A stretch of DNA of 64,000 nucleotides from Meloidogyne chitwoodi (taxonomy: Eukaryota > Nematoda > Chromadorea > Rhabditida > Meloidogynidae), in NCBI GenBank assembly GCA_015183035.1, contig JACZZP010000008.1, positions 1-64,000 of the forward strand, in the 5' to 3' direction. The notes under the pieces are model-generated. The model was given only the letters and a program-made list of their open reading frames with translations. It did not search any database and had not been told where the DNA came from. Positions 23,601 through 33,988 of the stretch are shown in pieces (position 1 is the first letter of the stretch; every line of letters begins with the position of its first letter). The translations under genes and the position numbers were made by a program.

Positions 23601-26600
23601 AGGACAAAGTGTTGAATCTTCGTGAAGTGATTGAACACGAGGTTTTTATTTATTTTAGTATATCTTATAAGGAGGTTTTTAATTCAGATAAAAAGCAAGG
23701 TACCTGTACTTTTATGTTCTGCAGCTGGTTATGATGTCTCTGGACGTGTAGAGGATTTGGATGTTGAAATGAACAACAAGAATATGGTTTCTATTGCAAT
23801 TGGATCTTCTGAAGGATTTGCTCAAGCTGATAAAGCGCTTGATACTGCGAGCAGAAATGGTCATTGGGTGTTGCTCAAGAACGTTCATCTAGCAACAGAT
23901 TGGCTTACACATTTAGAAAAGAAATTACATAATTTAAAGCCGCACAATAATTTCCGTCTGTTTTTAACTGCTGAAATTAACTCTAAACTTCCTGTTTCGA
24001 TGATTCAGGTTATTTTATTTTGAAAAAAATAATTTAAACAATTTCCCAATTCATCAGGCTTCACGTGTTCTTGTATTTGAGCCTTCAACTGGTTTAAAGG
24101 CTAATTTGTTGCGCTCTCTGTCTTCAATTTCTCCTCAAAAAATTGAGAAAAATCCTGCTGAACGTTCTAAGCTATACTTTTTGTTATGTTGGTTCCATGC
24201 CATTGTTCAAGAACGCTTGAGATACCAACCACTTGGATGGGCAAATTCATATGAATTTTCGGATGCTGATCTTCGTGTTGCTTGTGATACATTAGATAAA
24301 TTAGTTGATTCAATTGCTCGGGTATTCTTTTTTAAATATTTTTAATTGCAAATAAAATTGGAATGTTATAAATAAAAAATTTCAGGGTAAAAGTAATGTG
24401 AAACCATCCAAACTTCCATGGTTGGCTTTGCGTTCATTATTGTCGCAATGCATTTATGGTGGAAAAATCGATAACCGATTCGATCAGGTTAATTAAACAT
24501 GGTAAAATTTAATATATCTATTTTTAGAATTTACTGGAAACATTCTTGAACAAATTATTCACTCAATGCTTTTTTGATTCAAATTTTGTTCTCATTGAAG
24601 ATCTTGATGGTAGTTCTACTCCATTAGTTGCTCCTGATGAAAATTCAACAAAGGATAGTCTAATTAATTGGGTTAATCAAATAAAAGCCGCTCAAATGCC
24701 AAGTTGGATTGGTCTTCCAAATAATGCAGAGAAAGTGCTTCTCACAGAAAGAGGCATGTTTCTTGTAAAAAAAATTTAAATTTGTTATTTTTAAGGTCAG
24801 GAACTGCTTCGCAAAATGCTCAAAATGTCCGATGATGAACTTGCCTATGAAGAAATGGATAGCTCATTGCGGAACAACGTAGTGCCCTCATGGATGGTCA
24901 TTCTTAAAGAGCAATGTCAAGCTTGGTTGCCTGAACTTCCAATTGTTAATTTTTAACTAAACTGTGAACTTTTTTTAATTTCAAGGATATCCAATTGCGT
25001 CACATCAAAGAAAATGCTGAAGATCCAATCTTCCGATTCTTTGAACGTGAAATAAACTTTGGCTCTCGTCTGATTAATGAGGTTGTTATTTTAATTTTTT
25101 GAATAAAAACGGTGTTTAGATCAGTCGAGATTTAACTGAACTAGTTGAAATCTGCGATGGCGAACGTAAACAAAACAACCACACTCGTGCGTTAATTGAT
25201 GCTCTTGTCAAAAGCAAACAGGTGCCAGTGAGCTGGAAGCAATATACAACTCCTCCTGATGTGACTGCTCACGAGTGGATGAATGATCTTAAAGAACGTG
25301 TTAAACAACTAAATCGCTTTTCGCGATCTGATAATTTGAGGGCAGAAAACGTCTGGCTTGGAGGAATGTTCTTTCCGGAAGCATATATCACCGCAACTCG
25401 TCAATATGTCGCGAAAACTAATGGATGGTCTTTAGAACAGTTAAATATGCATGTCCGCACTGTTGGAAATAATGATCTTGAACAACAAGGGCCAACCAGT
25501 TTTTCACTCACAGGTTGTTATGTCCGTATACTTGAGAAAGTATATGAGTGAATGAAAATGAACTATCAGAGAGGTTTGTTGGTGGCACAGTCGGTTGTGC
25601 TCTGATTTGGCTCATTCCATGATGGTCCAATTCCATCCCCCATCCACACATTTTTCCGCAAATACGAACACAATAATGGACCCGGTCAGGCATTGCCTGA
25701 GACAATATCAGCGAATCAACAAATGTTGCGAGGATTTGACAAACTTTCACTGTTACAAAAACGAGAAGAAGACCCTGTGAGAAATGTCCGAAAAATGAGT
25801 CTGTCTAAATAAAGTGTAGCCAGAGCATAAAAAATAAAAAGGGGCTCAACTAGTGCCTGTGCGAAAGTGGAAAAGTCATACCATTCGATTTGTCTCAACG
25901 AGCTGAGTCGAATGGTACCACTCTCATGTTTCAAAACTGACTATGAGCTGAAATACAGACCCCTGAAAATCGAAAAACCATAGGGGGAAGTAAGCTCAAC
26001 TAAGTGATTACCGCGGCTGTTCTTAAAGTTTTTCACTGAATTAAATATTTTGTTGTAATTTGCGCCGTAGAATAACGCATGTACCAAAAGCCAACCAGGG
26101 ATGGGCTCCCAAATCAAGAAGTCATAAAACTTTCCCTATAGGTCCATGTTTGGCGTGTTTTTCAGCAAACTTCGATCCTTCATAACTTTGTTCATGATCG
26201 TTCAATCAAGACGATTTTGGTCTCATTACATAGGTCTCGAAGAGCTCTTTCGAATGATCTATCATACTCATATTTGAATTTTTTACCCCAAAATGTGCTT
26301 ACTCCCCCCATTGTTTTACGATTTTCGGGGGTCTGTATCTCGGCTCATAGTCAGTGTTGAAACATGAGAGTGGTACCATTCGACTCAGCTCGTTGAGACA
26401 AATCGAATGGTATGACTTTTCCACCTTAGCACAGGCGCTAGGGCTACCTAAAAAGGGCAGCATAGTTCCACAAAAAATGGATTTCTGTGTGCTCTCTCCT
26501 AAATTGAGTTCAGTGATTGTTGACAAGCAACAAGCGAGGACTCTTGATTTCATAAAGGGGGAAGGAGTGTTATATCCGTATACTTGGAAGAGTATATGAG

Positions 26601-27022
26601 TGAATAAAAAAGAATTATCAGAGGTTTGTTGGTGGCACAGTTGGTTGTGCTCTGGTTTGGGTTCATTTCACGATGGTTCAATTCCATCTCCTATCCACAC
26701 ATTTTTCTGCAACATGCGAACACAATAAAGGTTAAATTATTGAAAAACGTTGAAATTATTTTTTTAATTTCCAGGTCTTCTGGCGGTTGGAATTAACTGT
26801 GAATCTCCCAACAAAATAAAGCTGACGGATAGTATTCATTCTAGAGTGGATAAGCTTCAATTTGCGTGGACATTGGAAAAGCATAAAAAGAATGAAGTTG
26901 TTTCTGTTCCTGTTTATTTATATGCAAATCGTGCACAGTTCCTTTTTGAATTATATTTTGTTCCCGACAATTTTGATAAGTCCTTGCTCAGTCAGCGGGG
27001 CGTAGCCATCCTGATTTGCTGA
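14643..27022 (+). CDS. DYNC1H1: Cytoplasmic dynein 1 heavy chain, linker and motor only
   Basis: Minus-end-directed microtubule motor. About 35 exons match the conserved motor of cytoplasmic dynein from GELALEEF (about 14643) to the C-terminus RGVAILIC (TGA at 27020). Walker A loops are present in AAA1 (GPAGTGKTE, 16192), AAA2 (GSSGSGKSS, 17274), AAA3 (GPPGSGKTM, 18549) and AAA4 (GVSGSGKTT, 19791). AAA1 also keeps [13 protein letters not shown]. The coiled-coil stalk and microtubule-binding domain lie at about 20700-21560 ([16 protein letters not shown]), with AAA5, AAA6 and C-terminal blocks after. Roughly the first 1,450 residues of the tail, which dimerise and bind intermediate chains, are missing and replaced by HSP70/zinc-finger sequence. 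A one-base deficit in an A-run near 20741 shifts the frame at the stalk base. The penultimate intron (25514-26774) holds transposons. Either a chimera or a 5'-truncated copy. Confidence 0.9.
20741..20746 (+). other. Apparent 1-base deletion in dynein stalk exon
   Basis: Upstream the frame reads [18 protein letters not shown]; as written it then stops at TAA within about 10 codons. Adding one base in the A-run gives the expected heptad sequence ([19 protein letters not shown]) that continues in frame to the next exon. Either a homopolymer sequencing error or a real frameshift. Confidence 0.7.
25514..25690 (+). mobile_element. tRNA-derived SINE, copy 1
   Basis: Starts gttatgtccgtatactt, continues aagtatatgagtgaat, then a tRNA-like body with an A-box-like tggcacagtcgg and a B-box-like ggtccaattcc, and ends near ccacacatttttc. 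A second copy at 26559-26735 is in the same orientation and a third at 49395-49530 is on the other strand. It lies within the large penultimate intron of the dynein gene. Confidence 0.75.
25851..26440. mobile_element. Second foldback element, inside dynein intron
   Basis: Arms of about 130 bp are inverted copies: the left begins TAGTGCCTGTGCGAAAG and the right ends CTTAGCACAGGCGCTA, giving TA-flanked termini. The sequence next to the arms (ctgtatctcggctca) and the whole core are shared with the element at 218-908. The core includes the rRNA-530-loop-like accgcggctg stretch (about 26002) and the cggcgcaaattacaac motif. In this copy the core lies in the opposite orientation and is not duplicated. 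Confidence 0.8.
26559..26735 (+). mobile_element. tRNA-derived SINE, copy 2
   Basis: Best preserved copy. The D-arm folds as gcac/gtgc around a loop (A-box tggcacagttgg), and the T-arm folds as gatgg/ccatc around ttcaatt (B-box ggttcaattcc). The 5' head is gttatatccgtatactt and the 3' end ctatccacacattt. About 85% similar to copy 1 by eye. It sits just upstream of the dynein acceptor at 26774. Confidence 0.8.
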
Positions 27023-27247
27023 AATTTTTGTAGGTTAAAAAAATATTTTTTTGATATTTTTTTTTTAAGTTGAATTATGACACAACTTGGTTCAAAATTA
27101 ATTAAATCAAGTTTTAATGAAGCTATTCTTTATTTTCTGATTTGCCAGGTTTTTTTTTAGTTCAAAATTATTTTATTTATTTTTTAAGGATTTGCCTATT
27201 GATATATTTGAGACTGCCAAATATTTTTGTTGAAGATGGATATGAAT

Positions 27248-27615
27248 CAGCGTAGCCGCGGGTTGAGCTCAAATTTCGGGTCGCCAAAAATTCCTCAGGT
27301 CGGGTTTCGGGTTAGCTCGAATGTCGGGTTTCAGATCGAGTAGATTTTCATAAATTTCGGGTTTCGATTAGTTTTAGTGCCGCAGGCGAAAATTTTGCAT
27401 ATTTATTATTTTAATTGTAAAAAATTCCGTTTTTTAGCGCCGCAGATGAAAAATTTTAAAAAATTATTCCACCTTAGTTGTCAAAAATTCACCTTTTTAG
27501 CGCTACAGGCGAAAATTTAGGACTATCGGGTAATGCTGAAAGAGTCGGGTCGGGTTATCCAAAATTTCTCGGGTCGAAAAAAAGGCCGGGTTTCGGGTAG
27601 CCCGCGGCAACCCTG
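27248..27615. mobile_element. hAT-like MITE with 8-bp target duplication
   Basis: Flanked on both sides by ATATGAAT (27240-27247 and 27616-27623). The ends are imperfect inverted repeats, CAGCGTAGCCGCGGGTT and CAGGGTTGCCGCGGGCT read inward, starting CAG as in hAT elements. The interior is built of degenerate cgggtttcggg and tttagcgccgcaggcgaaaatt phrases (three of the latter). No open frame of interest. About 230 bp downstream of the dynein stop. Confidence 0.8.
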
Positions 27616-27623
27616 ATATGAAT

Positions 27624-28640
27624 TGACTAATTTTAATTTATTGTTTTTATATTTTGACTTTATTTTTTGAATAAAATTATTTAAAAGAAAAATCAATTAG
27701 TGACTATTTTAAACCAAATTCGACTATAAATAATAAGACGCTACTAGAAAGAAAAGTAGCAAAAATAATAATACTCCTAGAAGTTGGAGCTGTTTTAAAG
27801 AATTGTTTGAAAGGTGCGTAAAAGACAGATCATCTAATTAAAAATAGTGAAGGAAGAGAAAATAAATTGAACATTTGAGTCTAGAGACGTCTTCTTTTAG
27901 TTTTTTCACCAGATGAGAACGGGATCGCCAGATTTTGAAGTAAAACCTTCCTACTTCAATGTTTGTCCACGTGAAAAATTGTTGTAGGTAACACAGGTGA
28001 AGGAAAATACTGATTTTATTTTTTTTGGCAATGCAATCATTCGTTCTCTTTGCAGTTCACGCCAATCAATTTATTTTCAGTGCAAAATTGTTATCTGCGA
28101 TAAACACGCAAAACCTTATGATTTAATTACTTTTTATCAATTTCTCTAAAGATACCTTCTTATAAATTCGAATTCCTATATTATTCCCAGTCAAATTTTT
28201 TTTATGTTAATAAGATTCTCATATTTTGCACTTTATCTCGCGACTTTCTTTTAATTTGAAGTTTATGTCGTGGATCTTGCTTTTTGACTCAAATAGTCCA
28301 ATCTGATCCAAGACTTGTTTTTAATGTGTCTTTTTGAGTATACAAAGTGGACTTTGGATTCTTGACTTTTTTTGGCTTAAATATTTTCATATGTTTTCTT
28401 CAATTTTTTAAACCATTTTCATTTCAACGAACACGAGAAGGAAATGACAATTAGGGGGCAGTCCTATGGGTTTTCCTTTCATTTGTGTTATTTAAAATCT
28501 TGATCAGTTTTACTTACTAATTTAATTCTTTTTTCATATTTTATTTTTTAAATTTTAATTTATTTTAATTTTATATTTTGTTTTTTAGCAATTCTTAAAA
28601 AATTTATACTATACACAAAATTCAATTCTATAATTCTGAG
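27624..28640. other. Intergenic stretch with no recognisable gene
   Basis: AT-rich sequence between the dynein 3' end and a dioxygenase pseudogene. I saw no conserved protein, RNA gene or repeat structure. Poly-T tracts and scattered stops occur in all frames. Confidence 0.5.
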
Positions 28641-28659
28641 CTTAAAAAAGGCTTGTAAT

Positions 28660-29440
28660 CTCCAGAGATGAGTTCAAGTTGAATGGGAAGATGGACTTTT
28701 AGCAAAGGTTTTAATTTTTTTCCTTCAGTTTTTTAAACTTCTGTTCTGTTTTCTTATATTTGGCTACGCGATAATGCACGCAGACGTCCGAGTCTTATTC
28801 ATTTGGATTTGAATACTCGACCTGAAGGAATTAAATGTTCAAAGGAAGAATTAGAAGTGCAATGGCCGCCATTTGTTGCTTCAAAGTATTTTTTGTTGTT
28901 CATTTAGTTTTTTTTATTTTTAAGATATACTTCTTCATTTCTTCGTGAAAACGCCCTTCAAGAGAATTATTTAAATGGAACTTCCCATTTACCTAATAAG
29001 GCGGAAACAACACATTTATCTAACGCAGTTACACAAACAAAACAAAGACATGCAATTTTGGATTCAAAAATGTCTTCGTTAGACGAGAGTCTAGTGTTTG
29101 TACTTGTTATTGGGAGGATTATGCCCAAGAACCGGTTTGACGATTTTATTGAATTTAAGAGTTAAATTTGTTTTTCTAAAGGGCACTGTTTGACCTTATC
29201 TTTCGTCTGTTCCTTCGATCGTAACCATTGAAACCTTAAATGGTCCAGCAAACATTTCAATTGTGGATACCTGCAATCTTTGTCTCAACTAAAAGAACGT
29301 TCACCTGAAGAATTCAACTTTTTGGCCAATTCAGTTTTGGAATATAATGGAGGACCCTATCGATCTAGGCATTCAATTTGTTCAGTTGACGGGGATGGAA
29401 ACATTCAACCGGTATATTCCTTATTATTGGGTTATTCGGG
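28660..29440 (+). pseudogene. Decayed gamma-butyrobetaine/trimethyllysine dioxygenase-like gene
   Basis: Pieces read as the carnitine-synthesis dioxygenase family (BBOX1/TMLHE): VQVEWEDGLLAK, then WLRDNARRPSLIHLDLNT (family WLRDNCxCxxC), EELEVQWPPF, SSFLRENALQENYL, then VDTCNLCLN and, one frame over, QLKERSPEEFNFLANSVLEYN and HSICSVDGDGNIQPV. The zinc-ligand cysteines of the N-terminal domain are lost (DNARRPS). A frameshift lies near 29290, and the segment carrying the iron-binding HxD is missing. Members use Fe(II) and 2-oxoglutarate; this copy could not. A neighbouring functional gene is not seen. Confidence 0.55.
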
Positions 29441-29636
29441 TTAGAGTGGTATGCCTATTAAACATCTTAGGATTAATTAATTTAAATAGTTTAGGAAAGG
29501 AAAATAAAAGAAAGAAAATTTTTGATAAATATGGATAATTACATAACAATTTTTCCTTTACTTTAAAGAAGAAAAAACAAAATCAATAAATAATGTAAAC
29601 AACTATTTTTGAAAAATATTTTAAACCTATTTAAAA

Positions 29637-29788
29637 TAGTGTCCGGTAAAATCGATTTTTCCGGATTCCGGACCGGATTTAGATTTTGTGAATAGAGCCG
29701 GATCCGGTCCGGAATTAATCTGGAGATTTTGAAAAAACCACGATTTTTGGGACCGGATCCGGAAAAATCCGGCCGGATCCGGTCCCTA
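29637..29788. mobile_element. Short MITE made of CCGGATCCGG phrases
   Basis: 152 bp bounded by TAGTGTCCGG and CCGGTCCCTA and flanked by the direct repeat ATTTAAAA (29629-29636 and 29789-29796). The 8-bp duplication and TAG-start suggest a hAT-type element. The interior is dominated by overlapping ccggatccgg palindromes. Confidence 0.7.
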
Positions 29789-30082
29789 ATTTAAAACATC
29801 AATGCGAAAAATATTCATAACCAATAAATCTCAAAACGGTCAAAAGAGTAAAAAAGGTTAAAACGGCAAAGCCCAATTATTCGCGAAATAGTGTTTTAAA
29901 TATATAAAAGGAAGCTTTCTCCAAATCAATTCGTGATTAGTCGGTCATTGTCGGTTCGAACCTAATAATCAGGTTTATTAATTCTTTCAGAATAAATTTT
30001 ACCTATTAAGTTTGAAAAATTCTTTTATTTTTCTATTATTACATAAAATATACAATATTTATATTTTTAATCGTTCGTTTTA

Positions 30083-31180
30083 TTAATATACACATTCTAT
30101 ATTTGATGCGCCTCTTAGTGCCATCTCGTCGTCTTTGTTTAACCAATCAGCCAGGTTTCTAGCATTTTGAGCCACTTCACGTCTAGCTCTTTTAGTTTTT
30201 ATCGCTGATGATGAATTCTTTTTTTGGCCTGTCTTACATGTTCCACAGCATTTACATCTACAAATATTAAAATTATTTAGAAGCTGTAAACATCCCTTTA
30301 AAAAATAAATTAACAATATCTTCTTGTAATTTATTTTTATTAGGTGATTTGATTTAACTCTAAATGTTTATAGTTATCTTACATTAGCCCAAGTTCAACA
30401 CGTATTTCAGGTGACAAAGAAGACAAGAATTTGTGTTCCTAAATTAATAAAAAATACTATAATACAATGTAACTGTTTTACTTACCTTCTTTCTAAATCC
30501 GACCCATTTATTATAAGCATCTCTAGCACTTGTTGATAACTGTTGTATGGTTTGATTGCGTGCTAATATATGTTCAGAAAGTTTTTGATCAAATTTTGCA
30601 AAGCGGGCTGCCTAAATTGACAAAAAAACGTTTTCGTTATAATACTTTATTTTAGACCGATTCCTCATTTTTAAGCAAATGGTGAGCCAATTTTCGAAAT
30701 TCTATTTGTTTCTGCTCAATGGACAATTCATCATCAAACCATACGTGCATAAAACTGTCTCTAGTGTCTTGTGACTCGTTCTTTAGAAAGCCAGGTCCAC
30801 AAACTCCTTTGAAGAGTTGTACTCGAGTCTGAATTGTTTAAAGTTGGAAATACTATAATTATCGGTGTGTTAGTTTACTCTACCTCCTCTGGAATGCCCA
30901 TTATTACTGCCCTTGTCTGCTCTTGTTCCTGTTCACATTCATCACCAGCCTGATAATTCAGCCAGATTCCATGAATTTTTGCCTGAGCATCTTGTGGCAA
31001 ACGATAGGCAAATGGGGGGATTCCACAATCCAAATGTCGTTGATGCCATGGTCCTAATGCATCAAAAGGATCTGTAGAAGAAAGAGAAACACAATCCCCA
31101 CAATTATTGCATCCAAGGCATTTTGAAGAAGAAAGCAAAAAAATCGTAATAAGAAATGAATAAATTAAGTGAAGTAACAT
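30083..31180 (-). CDS. Secreted SXP/RAL-2-like (DUF148) nematode protein
   Basis: From ATG at 31180 a signal peptide (MLLHLIYSFLITIFLL, about residues 1-22) precedes a Cys-containing linker CLGCNNCGDC. After introns a helical region follows with the amphipathic pattern of the SXP/RAL-2 family: SFMHVWFDDELSIEQKQIEF, RKLAHHLLKNEESV, AARFAKFDQKLSEHILARN, LSTSARDAYNKWV, LSSLSPEIRVEL. The C-terminus carries CKCCGTCKTGQKK and ends NIECVY. Members are nematode-restricted secreted proteins, often surface or gland products; the molecular role is unclear. Family assignment is by helix and Leu/Ser pattern, so moderate. Five or so short exons, all in frame. Confidence 0.55.
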
Positions 31181-31803
31181 TTTATATTTTTTCTGAAAAT
31201 CAGAAAATATTTTTTAATTTTAAGCAAAAAATTAAAAATAAAGTAAATGTTTATAAATATTCTCTCAATTGAAGAAAATTTAAAATAATCCCTAGTAAAG
31301 GATAAAAAATCCCTTTATTTATTTAATAAAATTAAATACATCGGCTAGATGTTTGTCGACGGTCCTTCTAAAAAATTAATTGCTTAAGCATCCGGTTTTT
31401 CTATTGTTTTATATAAAATAGTATTCTATTATTTGCAGAAAACGGCAGAGTATTAATTTTTATTGACAAACAATTGACTGTTCTCATGGACTTCATACTT
31501 GTGTCCAGAACTTAAAAAAAAAGATTTATTTTAAATAAGTAAATAAATGGATATTTAATAAAAATTTAAATTGAATTTAATACATCCATTGGATTTTACA
31601 AAATAGAAATACAAGGCATTGCCACAACACCACTTTACGATTTAAATCTATTTTGCAATGATTTTATCTAAATAAAACAAAGTGACTTTTTTAAATATGC
31701 ATTTATCTGTCAATTTTTGGAAATTTAGACGAAAAAATAACAAACTAACAAAATGAAATGTGCTGGAAGAAGAAAAGGATAGCTCCAAAGGAATTTTTAC
31801 CAC
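31181..31803. other. Intergenic AT-rich region
   Basis: Probable promoter region shared by the divergent SXP/RAL-2-like gene (minus) and the small secreted peptide gene (plus). No conserved element recognised. Confidence 0.4.
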
Positions 31804-31995
31804 ATGGTCAGCCGGTTATGCCAATATGTGTTGTTAGTTTCACTATTCTTACATTTGGCTCTTTCAAATTCTTTCAGCGCCATCTTTGCATCAAATGAAA
31901 TTATCTTGGCAAGAAAATCGGGCTACCAGGCGAAACGCCGAAGGGAATCAAATAAAATAAAGAAAGCCTTTAAAGCAGATTCATTCCCTTTTTAG
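31804..31995 (+). CDS. Putative small secreted peptide precursor
   Basis: A single-exon frame of 63 residues starts with a strong signal peptide (MVSRLCQYVLLVSLFLHLAL, cleavage expected near SNS). A short mature part with basic pairs follows (ARKSGYQAKRRRES, then IKKAFKADSFPF). The basic sites would suit prohormone processing, so a neuropeptide-like or secreted effector-like role is possible. No family recognised and no repeats or C-terminal amidation Gly. Could also be a first exon or chance frame. Confidence 0.35.
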   Translation: MVSRLCQYVLLVSLFLHLALSNSFSAIFASNEIILARKSGYQAKRRRESNKIKKAFKADSFPF

Positions 31996-32153
31996 AAATA
32001 AATTACTTATTGTTAGATGTATGAATTCCTGAACATTGTTAAAATATGCTTTCCGTTTGTGAAGAATACCTGTATTTTAAATTTTTTGTGTACATATGTA
32101 CCTATTTTTAGTACAAATGTACAGCTTAATTCTTTCAATTTCTTAGTATTCTT

Positions 32154-33835
32154 ATGTTGTTTTTTATTATCATTTTCTTCAATACTTTTATCCTTGCAAC
32201 ACAACTTTATAATAAACATACACCTCACATAACAGCTGAGCGTCCATTACAATTAACACTACGCGCATGTACCTCACAGCTTGAACCCTTTCAACTTGAC
32301 ACAATGCTTGTCTGTTGTAATTTTTTGATATAAAGTATATGATTAACTTAGGATCGAAATCTATAATTTTAGTTAAATATTAGCATTTTATACATTTTTA
32401 TGAAGTAAAATAAAAGCATTTATTTATTTCAGTTCTTTCCACCTGACTTAAAGATTTGTGCCTCAGTTGAGTCTAACAAAGGGTAATTTTTTGATTTTTT
32501 TCGAAATGCAAAGCAGATCATTAATTAGAAAAAATACTTTAACAATTTTACAAGAAAATTTCAGTATTAATGCTTTGGAACGCGATCGTGGGTAAGAATT
32601 TAATTTTCTAAATTATAACTTGTAGAAAAAGCATAAATAAAAACTTGATCAACAACTGTTTTTAACAAAAAGTTAACTTCTAAATTTGTAAATTTTTTGT
32701 TGGTACAAACTAAAAGTTTCCTAATTAATTCTAATTCCTTTAATTTTATTTTAATTTTGTGGGAGAACAACTCATTTGCGGACCTTAGTTTTTCTTTCGC
32801 TTCGTCCCGTTGGTTCGTATCTTCATTGTCACTTAACCTTTTCGGTAAGCATGATATTGCTACACATAATGCTTTTGTCTAGGGTTATATGGGAGACTAT
32901 CGTTTCGCTCCAGACTTTGGTTATTATCAAACATGTCAACGGTTTATTGCCCAACATTTGGATCGTCAAATCGAGTTGGAAAAGGATGGTATGGACAGTA
33001 AAAATATAAGTATTCCAGTAGTGAATTCAACTACAACAAACTGTCCAATTCATTCGCTTCCACGCTCAATTAAGGTTTTAAACTTTCACTGGAACTAATA
33101 TTTATTTTTAAGGAATTAGACATTTGTAAGTTAAGGGAAGGCCAATGGTACGAGCTTTCTTTCCGCTCAGCAATTCAGTTCGAGATGTTAATTTCTGAAC
33201 GGAACTTATACCAACAAAGTTGGATAAACCACTCAACCACATACGTATTCAAGCCTGATCGCGAAGTGTGGCGCAGCGGAAATGAACTTTATTGGCTTCA
33301 ACGATTACTCCAACTTCGGGTTAAGTTAGTAAGATAATAAAATGCTACCATGTAAAATATAATTATTTATAAGAATGAAAAACTGTGAAGCCGTGCGTTA
33401 TTTATTAAAGCTCGATGAAGGCTGGTCATCTAGCTTACCTGTGACCGTCTTTATCGACTATCAGGCGAGAGAAAACTCATACGTCAAGCATTCAAAACAC
33501 CTTGGTAATGGTACACTAATGGATGGCTGGTTTACTGGTACCTTTCCCGTATGGCGAACGCCAGAACTACGTACGCATGAATTATGTGTTCAGGTACGTT
33601 AAAATATAAAAAATATTTAGAATTATTTGTCAAGTTCGCATGGCAACGTTCAACAAATCAGTACCGGCTTTGTAGGTCTTTTCTTCGCGGTCGTTCTTCT
33701 CTCGATTGTGACCCATTCGTTCATTATACACAATACTCAGTTGCCTCAAAAATAGACCGTAAAAATAAATTAACAGAATTTGTAATTTACACAATATTAA
33801 TTATTTTTCGATTGATAAGCGTAAAATTTTTATGA
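32154..33835 (+). CDS. Orphan secreted cysteine-containing protein
   Basis: Not recognised. The best model starts at ATG 32154 with a hydrophobic leader (MLFFIIIFFNTFILATQ), then ERPLQLTLRACTSQLEPF. Seven or eight exons joined in frame continue: FFPPDLKICASVESNKG, INALERDRG, TLVFLSLRPVGSYLHCHLTF, YMGDYRFAPDFGYYQTCQRF, LREGQWYELSFRSAIQFEML, YLLKLDEGWSSSLPVTVFID, DGWFTGTFPVWRTPELRTHE. The last exon ends in a hydrophobic TEFVIYTILIIFRLISVKFL at TGA 33835, perhaps a membrane anchor. About 400 residues with scattered Cys and NxS/T sites point to an extracellular protein. Tryptophan- and aromatic-rich strands recall carbohydrate-binding modules, but that is a guess. Confidence 0.55.
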
Positions 33836-33864
33836 AGAAATGTTGATACTTATTACGATTAAGT

Positions 33865-33988
33865 ACACCGACCATTTATTCGCAAGCAAAAAACCAAAAT
33901 ATTTATACAAAGGAAGAGAATTTTTATTCGCAAAGAATTATTTTACACAACGAAAATAAAATAATTTTCCTGCTAATAAATGGGGTGT
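33865..33988. mobile_element. Short MITE-like inverted repeat
   Basis: Begins ACACCGACCATTTATTCGCAAGC and ends GCTAATAAATGGGGTGT, the approximate reverse complement. A second, shorter copy with the same termini is at 34697-34774. No clear target duplication. Lies 30 bp after the orphan secreted protein. Confidence 0.5.

Noticed and set aside
25500..26775. Dynein C-terminus disrupted by transposons
   Set aside because: The exon ends ...SLTG in phase 1 at 25513 and resumes GLLAVG at 26775, so the insertion is inside an intron and coding is intact.
32013..32232. Complementary 71-codon frames on both strands
   Set aside because: The useful coding signal is the signal peptide starting at 32154 in another reading that continues into later exons; these frames are shadows.
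33865..33988. Target-site duplication for the ttattcgcaag elements
   Set aside because: Flanks of the two copies do not show matching duplications; only the inverted termini are supported.
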